From Kingdonia uniflora (Eukaryota; Streptophyta; Magnoliopsida; Ranunculales; Circaeasteraceae), in the NCBI GenBank assembly GCA_014058105.1, contig JACGCM010001954.1:1952827-2016826 (forward strand): DNA of 64,000 bases, written 5' to 3'. Below the pieces are notes generated by a model. It was not told the DNA's origin. It ran no database searches and was given only the letters and a program-made list of their open reading frames with translations. Both the position numbers and the translations under genes were made by a program. This document shows positions 32,933 to 43,797 of this stretch, in pieces. Within the stretch, counting starts at the first letter, position 1. The number at the start of each line of letters is the position of its first letter.

Positions 32933-34560
32933 GGACTTAAAGAAACGTGCCTCAGAATAAAATATTTAAAGACTGAGCTTGCATAGGAGAGAGAGACCTC
33001 TGCGTCCCTATTGTCTTCGCAAGCAGAGCCACAGGTTAGAATAGAGTATAGAGCCGTAGGTTTGACTTGTATGCTTCATTAGTATAGAGCTACAGAGTAA
33101 TAAATAGAGTTTAGAGACGGACCAAAAACCTATTATCGGCTTAGGGGCAATGACATTGAAATGGTGCACAAAAAATACCAAAGTATTGACAAATTAAAAT
33201 ATAGGGAATGTGTACCAAGGACTTGGAAGTACACATTATAGAGCATCCATATGAGATTGTACTTTGACCTTAAGTTTAGAAGTAGTTTAACACAGTAGAT
33301 GTCAAAAAATTGATATCTTGTCAGAAATGAGGTATACGTGTTGAATGAGTGTTCCGAATCAAACTTATTATAACGAATTTGTAATGCGCAGGTCGAAATG
33401 GAGTCAGCTCGCTTGCGCAAAAATGATGTACGCCAATGTAACCAAGAATTTGTAGAGGAGCTTAATAGGATGAGTGAGGCGAATAAAGATAGAGAAGATC
33501 AACATATAAAGGTACAATTCAAGTTTTTGAGGTAAAATAGACAAATATTGACCTTGTTCAGTAGATCGAGGAGAAAGATGCCGAAATTGAGAAAGGGCAA
33601 AAAGCACTCACGGAGTTAAGAGAACATGCAGCGAAGCACAAAAGCCAGAATGAGGCGTTGATGGAAAAGAGTAGGGAGGTTGACATGGCCCGTTACCATA
33701 TACAGGTGCTACAACAATTAGAGGAAGGATTAACTTGTTTGGTGGTCGGATTGAAGAATGATTTGATCAAGAAAACAAACAATCATGAACAAATTAAAAC
33801 TGATCTAGCGAATAGCAGGAGCGAGTAAGAGCAATTGAAGAAGAAATTGGTTGATAAAGATAGCGAGCTGAAGAGAGCTCAAGATGATCTATCTACGTCT
33901 GAAGTTGTAGTTGAACAATTATATACAGCTTTACCTGCCAAAGATATGGAATTTCGAGCGGTGCAACCTAAGTGTGATGAATTGAACGAAAGAGTGGCGT
34001 AATTGAAACCGAACTGGTACAGGTCAATTCGCATGCTAGAAACACCGAGGCTGGAGAGCATTCGAGGTAGAATATAAATGATACCCAGGTTTCCCTTGTT
34101 CATAGGGATATAGTCAGCCTGTCAGCTCGAATAAGAAAGCTGAAGGGGGATGTCGCTCAAATTCAAGGTCACGTGTGAAAAGGAGTTGAGCGGTTGATGG
34201 AGAGCGAAAGGAAGCTAGATGTTGTTCTTTCCAAGGAACAAAGGTTGGAGCGGACTATCAGAAGGAAGGATATTTTGAATCAGCAGAAAGGCGAACTGTT
34301 ACAAAAAATTATAGATGTGGAAGAATTGAATAAGGAGATTGAGGTACTTCGTGCTCAGGTGGTCGATTTGGAGGCGATTAATCAAGCTGAATTAGCTAAA
34401 GCTGATAAGAAATCGGAAAAGGACATTACTTTCACAGATCGAGTAGATAGAGAAATGTCATGGCTAAAAGAACGGTATACGAGGTCGGAAGAACGCCTCC
34501 TGAGGGCGAGAACGAATTTCTCTATGTCAGTTGTAACCGAGGCATCGTACTCATAATTTT
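32933..34560 (+). pseudogene. Further antisense coiled-coil exons of element C
   Basis: Three phase-0 segments fit together: 32933-33034 (34 codons, one stop), 33392-33511 (40 codons, open) and from 33565 onwards (I-E-E-K-D-A-E-I-E-K...). The donors are GTTAGA and GTACAA, the acceptors GCGCAG and TCAGTAG. All are long coiled coil. An open frame at 34194-34556 adds 120 more residues of the same type. The intron 33512-33564 is only 53 bp, short for a plant, so that junction is doubtful. This may be a second, partial copy of the antisense gene's helical part. Confidence 0.45.
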
Positions 34561-34770
34561 TGAGGTGCGGTGATTGCCTATTTTGTTAGGGGTATAAAAA
34601 GGCTTGAGTCTGAAAGGGATACCTTGTTCAATAGTTTGTCAGACAGGGGATATATTTGTAGAGCTGATATAGATCGAGGAAATTGTATGTAATCCATAGA
34701 AACAGATTTAGACCCTCAACCTGTTTAATTGATAGAGCATGGCAGGATTATTGTGACTGCTTGAGCTCAA

Positions 34771-34830
34771 GAATTTATGGTTGATCGACCTCCTGTGCAA
34801 GAATTTATGGTTGATCGACCTCTTGTTGCA
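34771..34830. repeat. 30-bp direct duplication
   Basis: GAATTTATGGTTGATCGACC occurs twice, 30 bp apart, in the antisense gene region of element C. Confidence 0.85.
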
Positions 34831-34871
34831 GGGGAAAGCGTAGCTGTTGCAGACAAGTTGAGAGATGAAAA

Positions 34872-35170
34872 CTAATTTTACCTTTGCTTTATCTTATGTT
34901 TTGTAGATTCTTTGATTGAAAATAAGTATTACCCATGTTTTAATCGCAGAGATTTAGTAAAGTCAACCAAATCAAGTGTTATCCTTGATTTAACTAGTAT
35001 GATGTCACAGCCATATTGAGGTAAATAAAAGCTAGTTTTACCTTTGTTTTATCTTATGTTTGGTAGAGTCTTTGATGTAAAACAAGTATTACCTTAATCT
35101 TAATTGTAGAGATTTAGTAGAGTCAGCCAAACAAGTGTTATCCTTGATTTAGCTGGTATAGAGGTTGATT
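34872..35170. repeat. 160-bp tandem repeat, two copies, in element C
   Basis: CTAATTTTACCTTTGC (34872) and CTAGTTTTACCTTTG (35032) start two units that share TCTTATGTTT, GAGATTTAGTA and GTTATCCTTGATTTA. The place, just beyond the integrase end, matches the 93-bp array of element B. Confidence 0.8.
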
Positions 35171-35342
35171 GAAAGCTAGGGTTATCTATACTTTAATCTA
35201 TGTATTGTCTATAAAGTAGAGAGATGTGTGGGAGAAAAACTTATAAGTTTCATTGAATAGAAAATGATGTACATTGAATGGAGATGAAAATCTCACTTTT
35301 GGAATGGAAAAAATGAGAAATTAAAATGGAGTAGTGAGGGAC

Positions 35343-36480
35343 TTAACGATAGTACCGTTTCAGTCGCCTAGTATTCCAAGGATTTGAAATGTGAACTCCC
35401 TCTTCAGTCATGAGGTAGTATAATCTCAGGCCTGAGAGACCTATGATAAGAAATGCACCCTCCCAATTGTCTGCTAGTTTCCCAGCATGAGGCTCTTTGT
35501 TGTGCTGAGGTATTTCTCTGAGGATAAGATCATCGATTTGGAAGGTACGGCTTTTGACTCGATTGTTGTACGAACTGGCCAACATATGGTGATATTGACC
35601 AAGGTTAGCGATGGCGCGTTCCCTGGTTTTATCGATCCAATTGAGGTTGTATGCAAATTCAAACTTATTTTCCCCGTCAGTTAGCTCGTGATCTTTGACT
35701 AGATGGTGGTATTTAGAGGGAATAATGGCCTCGAAGCCATAGGCAAGGAAGAATGGAGTGCAGCCTATTGATTGACATAGAGTGGTACGATATGCCCATA
35801 AGACATAATAGACATGATAAAGTTCTCGAACCCAATTCCCTTTTTTTTTGTAAGTGTAGCCTTTTCTTGAGTCCATCCACAATGGTTTTATTGGAGATTT
35901 TGACTTGGCTATTACCTTCAGGGCAGCAGGGATTGGATGGTGAGTGGATGATACTGTGCTGATTAAGAAAAGCTATGACTTTTTCTCTAACAAATTGGAG
36001 CCCATTATCGATATGAACTAAGTGGGGGTATCCACACCGAGTGATGATGTGTTCCTAGATAAAATAGATGACCTATTCTTCTCTGGTTCGACAGAGTAGA
36101 ACTACTTCTACCCATTTTGTAAAATAATTGGTAGCTACGACTAGGTGGTGGCGGTTACCTGGAGAATTAGGAAATTTGCCGACGATCGAGTGCCCATCTT
36201 TTAAATGGCCAAAGCACCTTGCTTGCATAGAGTTTAAATACAGGGGTGCGGATCATCTATCTATGTCGTTGACATGCATCACATTTGCTTGAGTACTCTT
36301 CTCCTTACTTGCTCCTTAATGGCTCCATTTGTCAGTGATCGACATGCGGCATGGGAGCCATAAGTTCCTTCATTTAAATCGTGGAGCATCTTGTCCACTT
36401 TCTGTTTGGAGAGGTACTTTAGGTAAGGCCCCATGACAGAAAGGCGATATAAGGTACCATTTTGATTAGTGTTGCACTTT
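35343..36480 (-). pseudogene. Integrase of element C, catalytic Glu replaced by Lys
   Basis: The core reads ATNYFTKWVEVVLLCRTREE (first Asp changed to Asn), VHIDNGLQFV and GNSQVKISNKTIVDGL, where Lys (AAA) stands in place of the catalytic Glu. The C-terminal part (35343-35882) is open for 179 residues: VLWAYRTT, AYGFEAIIPS, LASSYNNRVKSRTFQIDDL and a final W-N-T-R-R-L-K-R-Y-Y. Two stops lie in the core. Compare element A, which keeps Glu. Confidence 0.85.
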
Positions 36481-37080
36481 CAGTTGTTTATCAGTTGTCG
36501 GCGTTCTTTTGGATCTACAGGAAGTGGTCCTTCGCATTTATTGTTGATACCGAGATAAACTAAGAAAGGCTTACACCAATCATTGTCTCCCCCAATATCG
36601 CCCCAAGTGTTGATCGTGCATACAAAAATATGATCAATGTTGAGGGTTGAAATCACTTCGATCTGGAAATATCGAGCTTCTGTACCCAAGACCCCGGCTA
36701 GATATGCCAAGGAATTAGCGTGTCTATTATCTCCTCGAGGAAGATAATCGAGAGTTGCTTACGCGAGCTTGCTCATCCTATCTGCAACGAGGGCTACATA
36801 TTCGTTCATTTTTCCATTCTTCTTGAATTGCTCAAAGTAATGGTGGACGATAAATAGTAAATCTGTGTAAACTGAGAGTTCTGGGACACTGAGCTCAAGA
36901 GTGAGGTCGAGTGCGTGAATGAGGAATTCGTACTTGGTAACATCGTTTGAGGCCACAGAATCCAAGCAGATTGATTCTCAATTTTGTCGTTGGAAGGGGT
37001 AATCAATACGATTCTAATTCTTGACCCTGCAGGTCCTGCAGATCCATCTGTAAGAAGCCTCCACCCTTTCCTTATAATTC
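36480..37080 (-). pseudogene. Second RNase H-like domain and linker of element C
   Basis: The open frame 36759-36965 reads KYEFLIHALDLTLELSVPEL, then VYTDLLFIVHHYF. It is followed (36480-36710) by EARYFQIEVISTL and D-P-K-E-R-R-Q-L-I-N-N before the integrase zinc region. The upstream start (about 37060) carries a G-W-R-L-L-T-D-G-like segment in another frame. Confidence 0.7.
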
Positions 37081-38330
37081 ATTCAGCTCGTTCATCAAAT
37101 GTTTTAGGGCTGGATCTTCTGTAACTTCCCCTGCAAGGTCAGGATCGTGCTCCTCCCTCTCGGGATCATCCACTGGAAAATCTGTAAGAAAATTGACAAA
37201 GGCCTGACCCTTTTCGGAATGATGTTGCTCAAACTTGATATCATGCTCTCCCAAATTGACTGACCACTGTTGCACTCTCCTTAATTTTTTTTTCTTGTGC
37301 AGAACCTCCCGAAGTGGGTAGTTCATCATGACTTTGACTGAATGAGCTTGAAAGTAGTGCTTGAGTTTCTGTGAAATATAAAAAAGAGTGGGAAAAAGTT
37401 TCTCGATTTTAGAGTACCTCATTTCTGTTTGAGTGAGGGTTTTGCTGATGAAGTAGACTGGTTTCTCAATTTTCCCCTCAAGTCAAATGAGAACTGAGCT
37501 GAGTGAAGAATCTGCAACTGCTTGGAAGATAATTAGTTCCTCATTATCTATTGGGGTGCTCATGATGGGAAACTTCCCCAAACAGGTTTGAGATCCTAAA
37601 AAGTTGTTTCACATTCTGATGTCCATTGAACCTCTGCATTCGACTGAACTTTTCCTCGTTTGGTGTAACTACAAAGTAATAAGAACAGCCAACGACAGCA
37701 GTCTAAAGATTTTGAAATGAATCGGTTGATAGCGGTGAACTTGCCGGCAAGCTTTCGAGCACCTTTCGCTGATTTTGGAGATGGCATGTTGAGGAAGGCC
37801 CAAATCTAATCTAGATCAGCCTCAATCCCCTTCTTGCTGATGAGGTGGCCTAGAAATCGACCTAAATATACTCTAAATTGACACTTATCAGGATTGAGAT
37901 GCATCTTGTAAGATCGAAGAATGTTGAATATTGTGTTGAGATCTGAAATGTGGTTGGTGAACTGTATGCTATTGCACAATTGATCATCAATGTAGACTTC
38001 CACGACTTTCCCAAGATGTACTTTGAATATAGTAGTCATCAACTGTCGATAAGCTGCACCTGTATTTTTGAGTCCAAAGAGCATTACTTTGTCTCAGTAA
38101 AGTCCTTTTTTAGTGATAAAAGTGGTATTTTCTTGATCTTCATCCAAGAGTAGAATCAGATTCTATCCAGAAGCAGCATCCATCATAGATAGATGCTCGT
38201 GACCTGCTGTAGAATCAAGGATCTGATGAATATTGAGAAGAGCAATGATGTGGGATATCCAATCTGGATATTTAGCTTCTCGAATGAATCCCACTTTGAT
38301 CAAATTCTTGATCTCCATGTTAACTTCATC
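37072..38330 (-). pseudogene. Reverse transcriptase and RNase H of element C (broken)
   Basis: MLFGLKNTGAAYRQLMTTIF and VYIDDQLCNS (37806-38084) give the catalytic Asp pair. LNPDKCQFRV and FLGHLISKKGIEAD follow. The RNase H part (37072-37422) reads YSKIEKLFPTLFYISQKLKHYFQAH, V-M-M-N-Y-P-L-R-E-V-L and WSVNLGEHDIKFEQHHS. Stops and frameshifts occur between the two parts. Confidence 0.8.
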
Positions 38331-38615
38331 TCAAAGTTGTGGTGATAGTCGTCCCTATTTTTGTTTGACCACTGTGGCATTGATGTTGATAGCCAATTTG
38401 GTACATGCCTTGGCCGAATCGACCCCAGGCATCTCTTCGAAAGACCATGCAAAAATGTCTTGATTTAATTGCAAGAACTGAATGAGAGTGTCTTTTTCGT
38501 GCTGAACCGCCTTAGTACCGATAAAAGTACCTCTCCTAGGTCTATCAATGTTAATATATTTTGTGGGCTCCTCCGTAGAAGGTTAATCATCAGGGTGATC
38601 AACTTTCTATGATTG

Positions 38616-39200
38616 TTACGCAGCATACCATTCAGAGGTATCTAGAATAGCAGAGACGATATTTTCGCAAGCTCGAGAAAGCTTTTGACTACCCCTGATC
38701 TCATAGATACCATCATTGTGTTTGAAACTGAGTGATTGATGATAGGTGAAAGTGATTGTTTCCATGCTATGAATCCAGTAATGACCCATAATCTCGAGAT
38801 AACGAAATTTGGCGTTGATCACATAGAAGATGATGTCGATTGTGGATGGTGCTGTGGTAATAGGTAAGATGATCTTGCTTACTCTCTCTTCTTTAGAACC
38901 ATTGAATCCACTGATATCAGTATCACTTTGAATAACTTGATCGGCCAATCCCATATGGTCGATGGTATTTTGAATATGGTCGATGGTGTTATGAAAGAGA
39001 ATCTCAATACCGCCGCCAGTATCGATCGTCATTGTGTGCATGAAAAACTTCTTCATCGTGAGCATTATGACTAATGCATCATGATATGGAAATTTGACAT
39101 GGCTAGTGTCGTAATCTTCGAATGTGATCCCGAGCCGGCGATTGCTCGACTCAGACAGAAGTTTGGCTTCTTTGCCTTGAGGTGTGAGATCGTAGCATTC
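38616..39200 (-). pseudogene. Aspartic protease of element C
   Basis: The active site reads MTIDTGGGIEILF (about 39020). Downstream are the G-F-N-G segment, KIILPITTAPSTIDIIFYV and YHQSLSFKHNDGIYEIRGSQ. A tiny duplication gives N-T-I-D-H-I-Q-N-T-I-D-H-M. The frame is open with its upstream gag segment from 39410, so this is one of the better preserved coding pieces. Confidence 0.8.
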
Positions 39201-40540
39201 TGACAGTTTTATGCGCTTGAATCTATTAGAGATGGTAATCTGATTGATTTCGATCATGTTGTTGTGGCGCATATGGTAGAGATGCTTTTCCTCAGCTTGA
39301 TCTTTGACCAGGACAACTTCAAACTGCATTTTTTTTGTTGCCATCCTTGTATGATTCCAGGTCGAAATATATTTGAACATCCGTCCCTCATTGAAAATGT
39401 ATTCGAGCAACCTCTGTTAAGCATAGCAATTGTCAATAAAATGATGGTTTACCTTATGATGCATGCAGTATGGTTGGTTCTCGATCGGTTCCAATGGTTG
39501 GGAGAGACAGTAGAGCTTCTCCTTTGAGAGGATTGGAAAAATTGTAGAGATCCAAACATTAATCTTTAGAAGAACCAGTTTAACTTGTGAACTGCCTTTC
39601 TGAGGGTTGCCAGTGTTTCCCTTGCCATACTTTTGGTCACACTGATCCTCCTTTAGTTCAGTTTTTTGATCTGTAGATAGACCTTTCGTGGCAAGGACGG
39701 ATTTAGTAGATTTATGCCTTTCAGACATCATTCTTTCCCGGTCGATGTAACTATTGACCTTGGTGATCATATCCTCCAAAGTCGCAGATTTGTTGAGGAG
39801 AGGTGCTCTTTGGCTTTACAGTCGAATTAGAGAACGTTGATGAAAGCAGTAAATGCTATTTTTTGATCGAGATTGTCTACTTTACGCGCGAGCTCCAAAA
39901 ACTTCTTCGCAAAAGCCTCGAGCTTCTCTTCGCGTGATTGTTTGAGACTGATAAGAGAATATAAATTTTCTTCTTTGTTTTTATTGTGAGCATATGTCTT
40001 GATGAATTGTTTTAGAAGTTGGTCGAATGTGTATATGGAGTCCTTAGGTAGAAAGTAGAACCATCGGAGCAGTTCCTCCTACAGACTTATAGCGAACAGA
40101 TGGCAGAGAATGTGGCTGAGATTGGAGTACAACCCTAATGAATTATGGTATTGTTGAATGCACTCCTTTAGATCGGTACCCTTACATTTGCTAATTTTTA
40201 AAGTATGGAAACCTTTCAGTATTTTTATATCGAATAGTTCTTTGGCAATTGGACTTCCTTGTAACTTGGTAAGGTCGTCGGTAGTGCCCTGAACTTGTGC
40301 TTCGATCAACTCCTTAATACGTTGGTCCATATGTTCTTGTGTGACATAATGACGGGTCAGTTGAGTGGTTTGACGAGGAGGTTGCAGATTATGAGTACCG
40401 GTACCTTCACTCAAATGATCTCGTACTAAAACTTGAGGTTGAGTTTGTTGTTCTTCCTCTTGACGTATGGAACATAGGTGACTTCGACTGATCACAAACT
40501 GAACTTTAACACCCAAATGAATAAAAGGTTAAGGTTCGTG
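39201..40540 (-). pseudogene. gag of element C
   Basis: The N-terminal part (40079-40516) has YVTQEHMDQRIKELIEAQV, and a segment GFHTLKISKCKGTDLKECIQ matching the T-D-P-x-x-H gag signature with changes. The middle (about 39800-40080) continues in other frames. The C-terminal part (39417-39779) ends in C-x2-H-x4-H-x4-C (YCMHHKVNHHFIDNCY), the zinc knuckle, followed by the segment leading to the protease. Confidence 0.7.
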
Positions 40541-40972
40541 CAGAATATTTCTGGAAATAGCTTTGCTGGTGGCTCCTCGAGGTCCCAATCTTTCCCGCGT
40601 AAAAACCTCAGAGGCTTCAGGCAACTGATCGCGATCTCATATTAGAGGAGCCTACTGAGTGTTCTACAGAGCTTACAAGGCAGTCTGTATTATTGTAATT
40701 TGATGTTCATGTCGTTTGAGAGTTGTCAAATGAGCTTGTCGCTCGGCGTCGAACTCCTTCACACAGAGCTATCAGTCAAGAGTTAATTGACGTTCGAGCT
40801 CGTTATATTTTTCTGTCTCAGTGTTGAAATTCACCTATAGCCCTGTAAGTTGTTCCGGCTCAACTGAAAAATCAAACTAGATCCCGGTTGCGGATTGCCT
40901 GGATGTGGCCATAATTGAAATTGGAATTTGAGTAAAATTAGAGTGAATGAATGCCTTAGGATATCGTGGAAA
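40541..40972 (-). other. Leader between gag and right LTR of element C
   Basis: No primer-binding site like those of A and B is found beside the LTR. The sequence holds a short frame but no recognised protein. A deletion of the PBS is likely. Confidence 0.4.
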
Positions 40973-41587
40973 TGATTTCTTTCCGAAAGCTTGAAGTAGC
41001 TTAGAATTAGCTCTTACACCAATGTACCTGTGAAAAAATCTAATAAAAAGTAAGAAATGACACAGGTAATTTAGCGTGGAAAACCTCTGAAAAGGTAAAA
41101 AAAAGACCATGACCTCGAGTTTAGAATTTTTGTAATAGTGAATTTTATTACCTAAGGCTGATATCTTATTACAAGTGATCTTTTGACTTAGAAATGCTTA
41201 ATCTTATGAATAAGAAGTTTAAGGTTTTAAGAATCTAGAAAATATAGTTTTATTGGTAATTTCTCGTGTAATTTTTCTATTCTTGTCTCTTCTGGAACTT
41301 ATTCTTTATATAGGCCTTCTTCGCAGTTCTTCATCGTACTGAAGCATGTTCTCCGAATAATGTGGTTAGTGTCGGCTAATTGAGTAACTGTTGAGTTCGT
41401 GAGAGACAGGTGCCTTTGACTTGTTTAGGCTTTTCTATTTAAGCTTAACCCACATTTTTTATCAGTTCGTGGAGTAGGTGGAAATCATGACTGGAGAAGT
41501 CATGTGGAGAATGCGTGAGTATGAAATAGAGGTAGCTCAAACTGAAGATAGTTCGATTTAGGTAAGATCGAGGGGTAGGCCCCTACA
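40973..41587 (-). repeat. Right LTR of element C (about 615 bp)
   Basis: It ends GAGGGGTAGGCCCCTACA, a small palindrome at the LTR tip. The inner border is set by alignment with the left LTR, where the first 24 bases are only partly alike. Confidence 0.75.
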
Positions 41588-41760
41588 ATACCGATCAGTA
41601 TTCTCGTAGGTCTGGTAAAGCCATCAGTTAGAAGATGCTAACCCTTCTGAGTTATCCAGTCTAACTTTTCTTCAAACTGTTCTTTATTAATTTATGTACT
41701 ATCTTCTTCCCAGTCAGGATCTTCTACTGGGAAGTCTGCAAGAAAATCTGCTACTGCTTG
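41588..41760 (-). pseudogene. Second RNase H-like domain of element B, N-terminal part
   Basis: It reads G-stop-HLLTDGFTRPTRILIGI (the stop is TAG where TGG is expected) up to the border of element C. The remainder is at 27661-28004. Confidence 0.75.
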
Positions 41761-43080
41761 ACCTTCTTTAGAATATCGTGGCCCAAAGCGTATGTCATGT
41801 TCGCCAAGAGTTACCAACCATTATTGTACTTCTCTATATTTTTCTCGTTTGGATAATATTTTGCACAAGGGATAATTTTCCATTACACAAACAGAGTGGG
41901 CTTGAAAATACTGTTTCAACTTCTATGACGTGTAAACGTGAACTAAAAGTAGTTTCTCGATCTTGGTGTACCGAGATTCTGCTGAAGTAAGAGTTTTGAT
42001 GATAAAGTAGACAGGTTTCTTTGTCTTCTCATCAAGGCGAATGAGGACAGAACTCAATAATTCTTCAGTAACTGCAAGATGTATGGTGAGTTCTTCACCT
42101 TCCTTAGGTGTACTCATTACTGGTGGTTTGCCCAAATAACTTTTGAGTTCTTGAAATGCTGCTTAACATTCTATAGTCTATTTGATCTCAGGATCTTTTT
42201 TTTGTTTTCTTTTTTGTTATCCCTTTACGCAATAGGCCGAATAACCATCGACATCGATCTGAAGATTTTAAGACAAAACGGTTGATTGCTGCGATCTTGC
42301 CTGCTCATTTCTGGACAACTTTCTTTATTTTAGGAGAAGGCAAAGATAATAATGCTTGAATATGATCTAGATCAGCTTCGATACCTTACTGGCTAATCAA
42401 ATATCCCAAGAATTTGCCTGATTGGACCCCGAACTGGCATTTGTCAGGATTTAGCCTATTTTGCAGAAGTGGAGGATTTTAAAAGTGGTGTATAAATCTA
42501 TAATATGGTTCTTCTTTTTAAGACTTTTACATAGCATATCATCTATGTAGATTTCCATCATTTTGCCAAGATGGTCTTTGAACATCTATGTCATTAACCT
42601 TTGATAAGTGACCCCAGCATTCCTAAGACCGAATGGCATAACCTTGTAGTAATACGGTATATGCTCTATAATAAAAGTTATTTTTTCTTGATCGTCAGGT
42701 AATAGAGGTATTTCATTGTACCCTGATGCAGCATCTGTCATGGATAAGAGTTCGTGTCCCATAGTATAATCGAGCAGATGGTTTATAATAGGAAGTGGAA
42801 TCCTATCATTTTGAGTATGTTTGTTAAGGACAGTGAAATCTACGCACACTCTAATCTTGCCATTCTTCTTTGGTACGGCAACAATGTTCGAGATCCATTC
42901 TGGGTAATTTTCTTTTCGTATAAAACTAACTTCAATGAGCTTATCGATCTCTTTGTTGACTTCTTCCCGGAGTCTGGGCGTTAAAGTCCTCTGCTTTTGT
43001 TTGATGGGTTAAACTTTATCTTTTAAATTAAGCTTATGGCAGGCCAGGTTTAGATCAATGTCGGGTATTTCATGAAACAT
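41761..43080 (-). pseudogene. Reverse transcriptase and RNase H of element B (broken)
   Basis: The open frame 42586-42849 reads MCVDFTVLNKHTQNDRIPLP, MTDAASGYNEIPL and MPFGLRNAGVTYQRLMT. After a stop come FKDHLGKMMEIYIDDML. The RNase H part (41923-42135) has GKPPVMSTPKEGEELTIHL and KKPVYFIIKTL, then frameshifts. This is the best preserved reverse transcriptase core in the window. Confidence 0.85.
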
Positions 43081-43314
43081 CCAAGCAAAGACATTACTGT
43101 TGTTTTTAAGGAACTGGATAAGAGCATCTCGTTCTACTGTGGGCCGAAGAGTACCAATGTACCCACTGATTTCAACGTACTATGTGATTTCTGTACTTGG
43201 CAACTGGTGTTCTGTAGAGTTCACTGTAAAGTTTTCTGTAATGTTCCCTGTTGTTTTCTGTAATTACTATGCGAGTTGTGGCTTCGATTGCTCTAGTACG
43301 ATGGCAACAAAATT

Positions 43315-43797
43315 TTAACATACTCGAGCTAACTTCTGACTTCCTTTGATTTCGTAAATGCCGTCATCCCATTTAAATTGTAGCGCCAAATAACAGGTCG
43401 ATGGAATGGCTCGTATATTGTGTAACCAACAACGTCCCACTATCCCTAAATAACGGGATTTTATAATAATAACATAAAATACAACGTCAATTGTTGCTGG
43501 TCCTGCCATAATAGGAAGTATAATCTTTCCTGCACGTTCTTCTCTAGAGCCATTGAATCCACAGATATCAATGTCGCTAGGTTGTACCTTGTCAGCTAGT
43601 CCAATCTAGTTAATCGTGCTTTGAAATAGTAGTTCAATAGTACTACTTGTATCTATCATCATTGTCTATAGTACAACATTTCTCATTTTTAACATGATTA
43701 CCAAAGCATCATGGTGAGGAAAGTTGACATGACGAACATCACAGTCATCAAAAGAAATCCCTGTAAGTTGGGAGCTGGATATGGGAAGTAAACGAGC
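43315..43797 (-). pseudogene. Aspartic protease of element B (broken)
   Basis: MAGPATIDVVFYVIIIKSRY and CWLHNIRAIPSTCYLALQF, then D-D-G-I-Y-E-I-K-G-S-Q (43315-43509), match the protease end of elements A and C. The active-site region (about 43650) is in another frame. Confidence 0.7.

Larger units (their letters stand above)
28005..41587 (-). mobile_element. Element C: Tat-like Ty3/gypsy retrotransposon nested in element B
   Basis: LTRs at 28005-28585 and 40973-41587 enclose gag-pol on the minus strand and an antisense gene region on the + strand. It splits element B's second RNase H: the right flank ends I-L-I-G-I and the left flank resumes G-F-V-L-I, so the frame closes when C is removed. 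The target duplication is decayed: ATACC at 41588-41592 against ATAAT at 28001-28005. The LTRs are related to but distinct from those of B. The left LTR ends in TA rather than CA. No primer-binding site is recognisable next to the right LTR. Confidence 0.85.
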
